A stretch of DNA of 13,584 nucleotides, from contig JAMDCE010000427.1 in assembly GCA_023489135.1 (NCBI GenBank), forward strand, positions 1,129-14,712, written 5' to 3'. This document shows, in pieces, positions 1 to 6,130 of this stretch. Within the stretch, counting starts at the first letter, position 1. Every line of letters starts with the position of its first letter. Source of the stretch: Chloroflexota bacterium (GTDB lineage: Bacteria > Chloroflexota > Chloroflexia > JAMDCE01). The notes below the pieces were generated by a model that was not told the DNA's origin, did not search any database, and saw only the letters and a list, made by a program, of their open reading frames with translations. The translations under genes and the position numbers were made by a program.

Positions 1-230
1 ATGCTGCTCAGCTCAGCCCTAAGACTCTTATACCGGGCTATGTCTGCTTCCGTCGCCTCCGGGAGGCGGCGATGTGGTCGGCCAGAGAAGCGGTCCAGAT
101 TCACGGAGGTTATGGATATATAGAGGAATACCCGGTGGAGCGGTACTTCAGGGATGCCAAGTTACTGGAAATTGGCGAAGGCACTTCCGAGATTCAGCGC
201 CTGGTTATCGCCCGGGAACTGGGTTGCTGA
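1..230 (+). CDS. Acyl-CoA dehydrogenase, C-terminal fragment (5' end outside window)
   Basis: The reading frame starting at base 3 ends in a TGA at 228-230 and encodes the family's standard C-terminus. It includes the QIHGGYGY segment (from about base 96), then [12 protein letters not shown], then the GEGTSEIQ segment that contacts FAD/substrate in the alpha-helical C-terminal domain, and a closing VIAREL. These enzymes oxidise acyl-CoA thioesters to 2-enoyl-CoA using FAD and pass electrons to ETF. The substrate class cannot be read from this piece. From about base 63 onward the match is clear. The first 60 bases do not give a family-like helix in this frame, whereas frame 1 gives a somewhat better stretch, so a frameshift near 60 is possible. 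The palindrome cluster just downstream probably ends the transcript. Confidence 0.85.
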   Translation, partial: AAQLSPKTLIPGYVCFRRLREAAMWSAREAVQIHGGYGYIEEYPVERYFRDAKLLEIGEGTSEIQRLVIARELGC

Positions 231-245
231 AGGCTTTGAATAAAC

Positions 246-291
246 GAGGGAGTTGAGCGTTTTCGCCGCGGCGAAAACGCTCAACTCCCTC
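246..291. terminator. 46-bp perfect palindrome, possible terminator
   Basis: Two 23-base arms (246-268 and 269-291) are exact reverse complements with no spacer, centred on CCGCGG. In RNA it would form a stem of about 21 bp with a tiny loop. It starts 16 bases after the acyl-CoA dehydrogenase stop, which fits a bidirectional or strong terminator, but no run of U follows. It is unusually long and perfect for a terminator. Confidence 0.6.
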
Positions 292-298
292 TAGTCAA

Positions 299-350
299 TG
301 AAAGGTGGGTCGGGAGGGGCGTGGCCGCGCCCCTCCCGACCCACCTTTCA
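299..350. terminator. Second 23-bp-arm perfect inverted repeat, GC-rich
   Basis: Arms 299-321 and 328-350 are exact reverse complements around the 6-base loop TGGCCG. The stem is very GC-rich. It lies 7 bases after the first palindrome and has the same arm length but an unrelated sequence. A terminator role between the dehydrogenase gene and rseP is the simplest reading. No poly-T tract follows (CTTTCACG). Confidence 0.55.
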
Positions 351-353
351 CTT

Positions 354-380
354 TCACGAAAGGAGGAACGTTCCTCGTGA
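354..380. repeat. Third, shorter imperfect inverted repeat
   Basis: GAGGAAC/GTTCCTC form a 14-base perfect palindrome core (363-376). Outer arms TCAC (354-357) and GTGA (377-380) extend it across a 5-base bulge. It directly follows the two long palindromes, making three consecutive hairpins in 135 bases. Confidence 0.5.
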
Positions 381-528
381 CGCAGTTAGGCGGGACTCAA
401 TGAGAGAGCGTCGTCTTCCAGACAGTACACACGGGAAAAAGCAGCAGTGAGTGGCACGCCCTTTGCTATTAAAGGTAGCAAGGGCTATTCGGCGGCAGTG
501 CCCCAGGGGCTTGATGGGCCGGCCCAGG

Positions 529-558
529 TTGACAGATTACAGGGCTGGCCGGTAGTAT
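529..558 (+). promoter_or_regulatory. Candidate sigma-70-type promoter for rseP-ispG
   Basis: A perfect -35 box TTGACA (529-534) is followed after 18 bases by TAGTAT (553-558, four of six matches to TATAAT). This would start a transcript near 565 with a leader of about 110 bases before the rseP GTG. The -35 lies in the loop of an inverted repeat (517-525/542-550, nine pairs with one G-U). Between 381 and 675 I see no convincing gene, only this promoter, the repeat and a GGAACGC/GCGTTCC pair (624-630/654-660). Confidence 0.4.
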
Positions 559-661
559 TAGAGGAATTGCGGATTGTGCCGCGAAAAGGAAGTACTCGCG
601 CGGAAGAAGCGGGTCTTCTGATCGGAACGCACCGAACAAGCGGCCTGAATGGAGCGTTCCC

Positions 662-667
662 GGAGGT
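662..667 (+). promoter_or_regulatory. Ribosome binding site GGAGGT deciding the rseP start
   Basis: GGAGGT ends 8 bases before an in-frame GTG at 676. This favours GTG 676 over the upstream ATG 649, which lies before the site, and over the downstream ATG 697, which would cut into the first membrane segment. Confidence 0.7.
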
Positions 668-675
668 TGCAAGTA

Positions 676-1734
676 GTGTCAGGGCTTTACTGGCTGATGA
701 TCATCCCCGTGTTGGGATTGCTCGTTCTCGTGCATGAACTCGGGCATTTCCTGACGGCTCGGGCGATGGGTGTGAAGGTTGAGGAGTTTGGTTTTGGCTA
801 TCCGCCCCGCTTGTTTGGAATTACGAGAGGAAACGTCGTCTATTCCATCAATGCGATACCTGTGGGTGGCTTCGTTCGTCTGTTAGGAGAGAACGGGGAC
901 TCCACGGAACCCGATAGTTTTGGCGCCAAGCGAGCCTGGAAGAGAGCCATAATCCTGGCCTCCGGATCTGTGATGAACCTATTCCTGGCGGCTCTTCTTT
1001 TTGGCATGGTGGCGATGGCCGGCGAACCCACGGCAACAGGGAATGTGGAAATATTCTCCGTATCCCAAAATTCACCGGCGGCGCAGGCCGGCCTAACGGT
1101 TGGCGATGTGATCGTCGCCATCAATGGTCGCCAGATGGACGGTCTGGAGACCCTCCAGCGAAACGTCCAAGACAACCTGGGCAAGGAAATCACTTTGACG
1201 GTCCGGCGCGATGGCCAGGTTATGCCTCCGGTACTCCTCGTTCCCCGCGCCAGCCCTCCTCAAGGTGAAGGAGCGATGGGGGTAGGTATTCGTCCTGTAG
1301 TCGTCAACAAGAGCTATCCTTTCTGGGAGGCAATTCCTCTGGGTTTCCAGCGCACTGGAGAGGTCTTCGTGCTGCTCGTTGCCGGTATCGTAGGGATGAT
1401 CCGAGGGATAATCGCCCCGGACCTGGCCGGACCCATCGGAATGGCTCAGTTGACGGGTGAAGTGGCAAGAGTAGGTGGACTCGTGCCGGTGTTGAATCTA
1501 ACGGCCCTGCTCAGCATCAACTTGTTCTTAATCAACATGTTACCGCTGCCGGCGCTGGACGGAGGGAGGCTCTTCTTTGTCCTGGTGGAGAAAGTGCGTC
1601 GCGGGAAACGAATTCCGCCGGAGAAGGAAGGTTACGTGCATTTTCTGGGTATGCTACTGTTGCTGACCTTCATCGTCGTGGTCTCCTACTTCGACATCAT
1701 CCGAGTTGTAAGCGGCCGGAGTTTCTTTCCTTGA
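676..1734 (+). CDS. rseP: RseP-type site-2 membrane zinc metalloprotease, single PDZ
   Basis: The protein is an intramembrane M50 protease that cuts substrates such as anti-sigma factors or remnant signal peptides within the membrane. With the GTG at 676 it has 352 residues. The first membrane helix carries the zinc motif HELGH (20-24). The conserved loop SINAIPVGGFVRLLGE follows, then a membrane helix (about 92-115), one PDZ domain (about 125-190, with SPAAQAGL and GDVIVAINGR), and the second active-site motif NMLPLPALDGG (287-297), whose Asp 295 is the third zinc ligand. A last helix lies at about 322-340. The length matches the one-PDZ form of Gram-positives and related groups, not the two-PDZ enterobacterial form of about 450 residues. 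It overlaps ispG by four bases (TTGA). The often adjacent dxr and cdsA genes are absent upstream; the acyl-CoA dehydrogenase fragment is there instead. Confidence 0.93.
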   Translation: MSGLYWLMIIPVLGLLVLVHELGHFLTARAMGVKVEEFGFGYPPRLFGITRGNVVYSINAIPVGGFVRLLGENGDSTEPDSFGAKRAWKRAIILASGSVMNLFLAALLFGMVAMAGEPTATGNVEIFSVSQNSPAAQAGLTVGDVIVAINGRQMDGLETLQRNVQDNLGKEITLTVRRDGQVMPPVLLVPRASPPQGEGAMGVGIRPVVVNKSYPFWEAIPLGFQRTGEVFVLLVAGIVGMIRGIIAPDLAGPIGMAQLTGEVARVGGLVPVLNLTALLSINLFLINMLPLPALDGGRLFFVLVEKVRRGKRIPPEKEGYVHFLGMLLLLTFIVVVSYFDIIRVVSGRSFFP

Positions 1735-2831
1735 CGTCTGACGCTTTTCTCCGCCGCAAAACAAAGCCCCTTCAAATTGGCGACGTTATTATCGGGGGAG
1801 ATGCCCCGGTCGTCGTCCAGTCGATGACCAACACTGATACCCGAGATGTGCCTTCCACGGTGTCCCAGATTCTGAGCTTGGAGGAACTGGGCTGCGAGGT
1901 GGTAAGGGTGGCTGTGCCCGATCAGGAGGCCGCTGCCGCTATCTCCGCGATCAAACCTGCTATGCACATTCCCCTCGTGGCGGACATCCACTTTGACTAC
2001 CGGCTGGCTCTGGCCGCTCTGGAGGCGGGAGCTGATGCACTGCGCCTTAACCCTGGCAATATTCGCAACGTCGAGCATGTGAAGGCCGTGGTCCAGGCGG
2101 CGAAGAGACGTGGCGCACCCATCAGGATCGGCGTCAACGCCGGTTCATTGCCGCCTCTGGAGCATGTAGCCGCTTCCGAGAATAGGAAGGACATTTCCCG
2201 AGGAATTCCCTCGCGTATGGTTGAGGCCGCTTTGAAACACGTTCGATTGCTGGAAAGCCTGGATTTCGACCTGATAAAGGTATCCCTCAAAGCTTTCGAC
2301 GTTCCCACGACCATAGAGGCCTACCGTCTAATGGCCGGCAGAGTGCCATATCCCTTCCACTTGGGCATTACCGAAGCCGGTACGCCTCGATCTGGCTCCA
2401 TTCGCTCGGCCGTTGGTCTGGGCGCTTTGCTGTACTTGGGTCTGGGAGACACCATCCGGGTTTCCCTTACCGGGGACCCCCGGGAAGAGATATCTGTGGC
2501 CTATGAAATACTGAAGAGTCTAAACCTGCGGCAGCGCGGACTCACTCTCGTCTCGTTCCCAGGTTGCGGCCGCACCGCAATCGACCTGATCGATCTGGCC
2601 GGAGAAGTAGAGAAACGGCTGCAAAGGGTCGATAAACCGATAAAAGTGGCCGTAATGGGCTGCGCAGTCAACGGACCTGGGGAAGCCCGCGAGGCCGACG
2701 TCGGCGTCGCCGGCGGCAAAGGGCGCGGCGTCATCTTCCGTGAGGGGCAGATCATCCGCTCGGTGAATGAGGATGAATTGCTGGAGGCCCTGCTGGCCGA
2801 GGTAAACCGGTGGCTCGAAGAGCATAACTAG
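1731..2831 (+). CDS. ispG: 4-hydroxy-3-methylbut-2-enyl diphosphate synthase (IspG/GcpE), one cluster Cys replaced
   Basis: IspG is a [4Fe-4S] enzyme that reductively converts 2-C-methyl-erythritol 2,4-cyclodiphosphate to HMBPP in the MEP isoprenoid pathway. The protein has 366 residues from a TTG that overlaps the rseP stop. GGAG at 1717-1720 serves as ribosome binding site. The N-terminal TIM barrel shows family segments such as VQSMTNTDT, LVADIHFDYRLA, LRLNPGNI and HLGITEAGT. The C-terminal cluster domain has GCGRT (Cys 279), GCAVNGPGEA (Cys 311 and Glu 318) and a final GEGQII-like tail. In the family three Cys plus one Glu hold the cluster, spaced as in the E. coli protein (270, 273, 305, 312). 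Here the first position (276, bases 2556-2558) is TTC, Phe, in SFPGCGR instead of SCPTCGR. All other conserved features look intact, so the identity is secure but the activity is questionable. Confidence 0.95.
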   Translation: MTSDAFLRRKTKPLQIGDVIIGGDAPVVVQSMTNTDTRDVPSTVSQILSLEELGCEVVRVAVPDQEAAAAISAIKPAMHIPLVADIHFDYRLALAALEAGADALRLNPGNIRNVEHVKAVVQAAKRRGAPIRIGVNAGSLPPLEHVAASENRKDISRGIPSRMVEAALKHVRLLESLDFDLIKVSLKAFDVPTTIEAYRLMAGRVPYPFHLGITEAGTPRSGSIRSAVGLGALLYLGLGDTIRVSLTGDPREEISVAYEILKSLNLRQRGLTLVSFPGCGRTAIDLIDLAGEVEKRLQRVDKPIKVAVMGCAVNGPGEAREADVGVAGGKGRGVIFREGQIIRSVNEDELLEALLAEVNRWLEEHN

Positions 2832-2886
2832 GGGTTAAGGGTTAGTTGGTAGCCCATCTTTCGATCTTAACCCATAACCCAAAACC
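2832..2886. repeat. Degenerate TTAACCC/ATAACCC repeats forming an inverted repeat
   Basis: Directly after the ispG stop, GGGTTAAG (2832-2839) and its exact complement CTTAACCC (2866-2873) form an 8-bp stem with a 26-base loop. GGGTTAG follows the left arm; ATAACCC and AAAACCCT follow the right arm. The repeat may end the rseP-ispG transcript, but no T-run follows. Confidence 0.45.
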
Positions 2887-3004
2887 CTATCGTCCCCGAA
2901 GCGAAACTCCTCAGCTAGCTCGTTCGTTCTATTCACGCCGAGTAACAGCGACGGACGGATGATTTCCCTGCCGTCCCCCTCCAACCGCTCTTGACCCTGT
3001 GGGA

Positions 3005-3010
3005 TATAAT
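3005..3010 (+). promoter_or_regulatory. Candidate -10 box TATAAT for the isomerase-glycosyltransferase unit
   Basis: A perfect TATAAT lies 46 bases before the TTG start. The only TTGACC nearby (2991-2996) is 8 bases away, too close for a normal -35 box, so the promoter would depend on a poor -35 or an activator. The rest of 2887-3044 shows no gene. Confidence 0.3.
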
Positions 3011-3044
3011 GACCACTGAATCGCTGCCCTGAGCAGATGTGCGC

Positions 3045-3050
3045 GAGGAG
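3045..3050 (+). promoter_or_regulatory. Ribosome binding site GAGGAG deciding a TTG start
   Basis: GAGGAG overlaps the in-frame GTG at 3050 and therefore cannot serve it, but it lies 5 bases before the in-frame TTG at 3056. The TTG is the better start for the isomerase-like gene. Confidence 0.55.
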
Positions 3051-3055
3051 TGTTT

Positions 3056-3976
3056 TTGAGTAGAGCCTCGCTGTCGACGATGTGGGGGATTGGGCGCTTC
3101 GATGACCTGCGGAAGTTCGTCAGCAAGGCGCTGGAACTGGGCTTCGAAGAAGTCGAACTGAACTACGACGTTACCGCCTTAATGCTTTCCCAGATCGTCG
3201 ACACTGGAGTCCGGATTTCCAGCCTGCATAATTATTGCCCAGCGCCAGAGGATGAGGCCGGCCGACGAATTCGCGGCCTGCTTATGTCTTCCCTGGACGA
3301 GAAGAAGCGACATCTCGCCGTCAAATATACCAAGAGAACCATCGACGCCGCTCGCTCACTTGGCGTAAGGGTCGTCGTGGTGCACTCTGGCGGGCTGGAC
3401 CTGGCGGCAGAGGAGGGAAGGCTACATTCCCTTTTTGAGCGCGGCCAGGTCGGTTCCCGAGAGTATGAACGAGTCAAGGAGGCATTGATCGCTCGGCGAG
3501 AGGAGGTCCGAAAGCCGCATCTTGAGGTCTTAATGGACAGCCTGCGAGAGGTGAGCGATCACGCCTTCGGAGCAGGGGTCAAGATTGGCCTGGAGATCCG
3601 CGCAGACTACCATGACATCCCCAACTTGGAGGAGGTTCAACTCTTCCTCTCGGCTCTTCCGGCGGAGAGCACGGGGTACTGGCACGATGTCGGGCACGCC
3701 CACCGGTTGGAGAAATTGGGCTTCTATCGCCATCAGGATTGGCTTGAAGCTTTTGGCGATAGGCTGCTCGGCGTACACTTACACGATTGCTCCGGACTAT
3801 CGGATCACGGCTTTCCGGGCTCAGGTGAAATCGATCTCGCGATGGTCAAACGGTACGTGCGACCAGATACCATTCTTGTGGCGGAGTTCGCCGGCTTCAA
3901 CTCCGAAGCCGAGGTGAAATCCGGACTCGCTCACCTGCGTGAGCTTGGTTTCTTCCAGGATGGGAACTCAGAGTGA
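3056..3976 (+). CDS. Sugar phosphate isomerase/epimerase-like TIM-barrel protein (AP endonuclease 2 superfamily)
   Basis: The protein has 306 residues from the TTG at 3056. It has the layout of the xylose isomerase-like / AP endonuclease 2 superfamily: SLSTMWG at the N-terminus, EEVELNYD (31-38), VVVVHSGG (107-113), and a cluster of likely metal ligands. These are Glu 180 in GLEIR, His 210/Asp 211/His 214 in WHDVGHAH, His 241/His 243/Asp 244 in HLHD, Glu 258 in GSGEIDL and Glu 277 in VAEF. Members isomerise or epimerise sugars or inositols, or cut abasic DNA. The exact reaction cannot be read here. Its stop overlaps the start of the glycosyltransferase gene by GTGA, so the two are translated together and may share a pathway, perhaps making or modifying a sugar for a lipid-linked glycan (inference). 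Confidence 0.8.
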   Translation: MSRASLSTMWGIGRFDDLRKFVSKALELGFEEVELNYDVTALMLSQIVDTGVRISSLHNYCPAPEDEAGRRIRGLLMSSLDEKKRHLAVKYTKRTIDAARSLGVRVVVVHSGGLDLAAEEGRLHSLFERGQVGSREYERVKEALIARREEVRKPHLEVLMDSLREVSDHAFGAGVKIGLEIRADYHDIPNLEEVQLFLSALPAESTGYWHDVGHAHRLEKLGFYRHQDWLEAFGDRLLGVHLHDCSGLSDHGFPGSGEIDLAMVKRYVRPDTILVAEFAGFNSEAEVKSGLAHLRELGFFQDGNSE

Positions 3977-5040
3977 AGCTCATCGTCCAGATACCCTGCT
4001 ATAACGAAGAGAAGACTCTCGCCTTGACCCTGGCCACCATCCCAAAGAAAATCCCCGGGGTAAGCAAAGTCGAGATCCTGATCGTCGACGACGGCTGCAC
4101 CGACCGGACCGTGGAGGTAGCCAAGGGCTGTGGCGTCGACCATATTGTGCGCAACGCAGGAAATAAAGGCCTGGCCGCATCGTTTCAGACGGGACTGGAT
4201 GCCTGTTTGCGGCTAGGCGCCGATGTCATTGTCAACACCGATGGCGATAACCAGTACCCTCAGCAGGATATCCCACGGTTGATAGCTCCGATCCTTAGCG
4301 GTGAAGCCGAAATGGTCATCGGAGACCGTCAGCCTCACACCATTGCCCACTTCTCTTTCAGGAAACGGTTGCTGCAGGCCGTAGGAAGCTGGGTGGTGAG
4401 AAAGGGGTCGGGCACTACCGTTCCAGATGCTCCCAGCGGTTTCCGCGCGTTCTCGCGCGAGGCCGCCATGAAGCTAAACGTCATCACTCGCTACACTTAC
4501 ACCCTTGAGACGATTATCCAGGCCGGGAAGAAGAACATCACCGTCGCCCACATCCCGATTGAGACCAATCCGGAACTGCGGGATTCGCGGTTGATTCGAG
4601 GTGTGTGGGACTACGTCAAGAAATCCGCGGCGACCATCGTTCGCATGTACGCGATGTACGAGCCATTGAAGATCTTCTTCTACATGGGTGGAATCATCAC
4701 CGTTATTGGGCTAGGCGGCGTCGCCCGTTTCCTCTTCTTCTTCTTCTTTGAACCACCGGCCACCGGACACATCCAGTCCCTGGTCCTGTCGGGCGTGCTG
4801 CTGATTATTGGTTTTCAGGTTTTTCTCATCGGTCTTTTGGCCGATCTTATTGCGGCAAATCGCCGGCTCATCGAGGACTCCCTTTACCGGGTTAAGAAGC
4901 TAGAACTGGGAATGTACCAAAACGCCGAAAGAGAACAAAGGCATGTCCCGGTCAGGGTCGATGAGTCTGGGCAACACGGTGACGACGGAGATGACCTGGC
5001 AAAGGAACAACGCGAGGTGATAGTCTCGGAGCGTCTTTAG
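3973..5040 (+). CDS. Family 2 glycosyltransferase with C-terminal membrane anchor (polyprenyl-phosphate sugar transferase type)
   Basis: The protein has 355 residues from a GTG overlapping the upstream stop. The N-terminal GT-A domain has IPCYNEEKTL (7-16), the nucleotide-binding VDDGCTDRT (38-46), a GNKGLAAS segment, and the metal-binding NTDGDNQY (88-95). Further on come VIGDRQ (115-120) and SGFRAFSREA (155-164), as in dolichol-phosphate mannose synthase and its bacterial relatives. Two hydrophobic segments (about 233-259, with a run of six Phe, and 270-294) anchor it. A charged tail of about 50 residues follows, probably cytoplasmic. The likely role is transfer of a sugar from a nucleotide donor to a polyprenyl phosphate at the inner membrane; donor and acceptor are not determined. 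The unidentified membrane gene follows after 28 bases. Confidence 0.88.
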   Translation: MKLIVQIPCYNEEKTLALTLATIPKKIPGVSKVEILIVDDGCTDRTVEVAKGCGVDHIVRNAGNKGLAASFQTGLDACLRLGADVIVNTDGDNQYPQQDIPRLIAPILSGEAEMVIGDRQPHTIAHFSFRKRLLQAVGSWVVRKGSGTTVPDAPSGFRAFSREAAMKLNVITRYTYTLETIIQAGKKNITVAHIPIETNPELRDSRLIRGVWDYVKKSAATIVRMYAMYEPLKIFFYMGGIITVIGLGGVARFLFFFFFEPPATGHIQSLVLSGVLLIIGFQVFLIGLLADLIAANRRLIEDSLYRVKKLELGMYQNAEREQRHVPVRVDESGQHGDDGDDLAKEQREVIVSERL

Positions 5041-5050
5041 ATCAGGCTCA

Positions 5051-5065
5051 TCCGAAAGATTCGGA
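5051..5065 (+). repeat. Small hairpin in front of the membrane-protein start
   Basis: TCCGAA (5051-5056) and TTCGGA (5060-5065) are exact complements around a 3-base loop AGA, ending 3 bases before the ATG at 5069. It occupies the place where a ribosome binding site would lie. No clear Shine-Dalgarno sequence is visible there, so this gene may be translated by coupling to the gene upstream. Confidence 0.4.
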
Positions 5066-5068
5066 TAA

Positions 5069-5731
5069 ATGGAACTCCCGCCAATGGGCCCATCCTCGCC
5101 CACCGATCCAGGTGCGCCTTCCGAGCTCGAGCCCCGGTGGTCGCTCAGCCACTGGGGCCTTCCCATTGCCATCGGGCTGGGCCTCGCCACGTTAGGATAC
5201 TTCCCGGCCCGATCCAACAGTTACGCCCTCGAGCCCTTTCAGCACTTTGGAGCTGTCCTGACCTACGGCTTTACCTCCTTGCTCTTCTGGCGCGCCCTGA
5301 CGCCAAAACTGAGGGGGTCGCCCAGCGGTAGGATCCTGGCTCTCGCTATTGGCCTCGGCCTTGGAGTGCCGGCCTTCCTTGGCGCTGAAGTTATCCCTCT
5401 CTTGCTGATCCTCGCCGGTGCCTTTGCCGTCGTCGCCCGCGGCGTCCTCAACACTCCGCGCTGGTGGTCGTTCATGGACTGGGGCTTGCCGCTGGGCTAC
5501 GGTTTTGCCGTCGGCCTGCCGATGTTTGTTGCGTCCTGCGTCCATGGCCCTGCTTCGGATCTCTATCAGTACGCCTTCGTCTTCTTCGCCATGACCTGTT
5601 ACTTCGCCGCCCTCGGCAAAGGTCAGATGATGCTTTCCAAGGCGCTCTACCCCACGGTGCCCTGGCTGCCCGTGCCCCTTCTCGCCCTTGGCGCCGTCGC
5701 CGAACTGGGCATCGCCCTAACCTTTCTCTAG
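5069..5731 (+). CDS. Multi-spanning membrane protein of unknown function
   Basis: I do not recognise the family. The 220-residue product has a Pro/Ser-rich polar N-terminus (1-25) and then about six hydrophobic segments: roughly 28-46, 58-77, 88-104, 106-126, 138-158 and 165-183, plus a last one at 200-220 that may make seven. There is no signal-peptide cleavage pattern and no conserved catalytic motif that I can name. Aromatic residues (WW 132-133, W138) lie at helix ends. The start may instead be the ATG five codons later (5084); neither has a good ribosome binding site. It follows the glycosyltransferase by 28 bases on the same strand, so a role in lipid-linked sugar handling or export is possible but is inference from position only. 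No terminator is visible after the stop. Confidence 0.65.
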   Translation: MELPPMGPSSPTDPGAPSELEPRWSLSHWGLPIAIGLGLATLGYFPARSNSYALEPFQHFGAVLTYGFTSLLFWRALTPKLRGSPSGRILALAIGLGLGVPAFLGAEVIPLLLILAGAFAVVARGVLNTPRWWSFMDWGLPLGYGFAVGLPMFVASCVHGPASDLYQYAFVFFAMTCYFAALGKGQMMLSKALYPTVPWLPVPLLALGAVAELGIALTFL

Positions 5732-5883
5732 CAACCCTACGACCCGCTCTTGGAAAACGACCGCTCCTATGACCACACTTTGTCGGGTAGGTTTAGCCGC
5801 ATGGCTCCAGCCCAAAGCGGGTGAGTTTGACTGACGGCTGGTGGATCGTCTTACCGATATATGCGGGAAACAGCGTATGCGCC

Positions 5884-5893
5884 TGTGTACACA
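5884..5893. repeat. 10-bp perfect palindrome TGTGTACACA
   Basis: TGTGTACACA is its own reverse complement and lies in the gene-free gap about 160 bases upstream of the strong promoter. It could be a regulator site; nothing further supports it. Confidence 0.2.
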
Positions 5894-6052
5894 CTGCACA
5901 TCCTGTTGTCGCTGTTTATGTGCACGGCGCACGTTGTGTCATTCTGGAGTTTCAAATAAGATGTAAGATACGCGACTTTTGGACCTAACAAGCGTAGGTA
6001 TCGAAACACATGATGGGTCGTTGCGGTACGTTTTCGAAGCACTAGCGGGGTA

Positions 6053-6082
6053 TTGACTTTTGTTTGCGCGGGCGTGTATAAT
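6053..6082 (+). promoter_or_regulatory. Near-consensus sigma-70-type promoter
   Basis: TTGACT (6053-6058, five of six) and TATAAT (6077-6082, six of six) are separated by 18 bases. Transcription would start near 6089. The next gene on this strand begins at 7021, so the transcript either has a leader of about 930 bases or is a separate RNA. Confidence 0.55.
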
Positions 6083-6107
6083 GTGTGCCGGCATCACGCT
6101 GAGGATT

Positions 6108-6130
6108 GGTCTGAAAAGCGGATTCAGACC
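6108..6130 (+). repeat. Hairpin close to the predicted transcript start
   Basis: GGTCTGAA (6108-6115) and TTCAGACC (6123-6130) are exact complements around a 7-base loop. The hairpin lies about 20 bases after the predicted start of the transcript from the 6053-6082 promoter. It could be a 5' stabilising hairpin, an operator or part of a small RNA. Confidence 0.45.

Noticed and set aside
381..520. T-box leader upstream of rseP
   Set aside because: TGGCACGCC near 451 faintly resembles the T-box TGGNACCGCG sequence, but one base is missing, no specifier or antiterminator fold could be traced and the downstream genes are not T-box targets.
447..737. 96-codon + strand open frame before rseP
   Set aside because: It overlaps the well-supported rseP start by about 60 bases, has no good ribosome binding site and its translation shows no recognisable motif. 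The interval is better explained as promoter and leader.
2991..3010. TTGACC and TATAAT as a full promoter
   Set aside because: The boxes are only 8 bases apart, too close for a sigma-70-type promoter. Only the -10 box is kept as a candidate.
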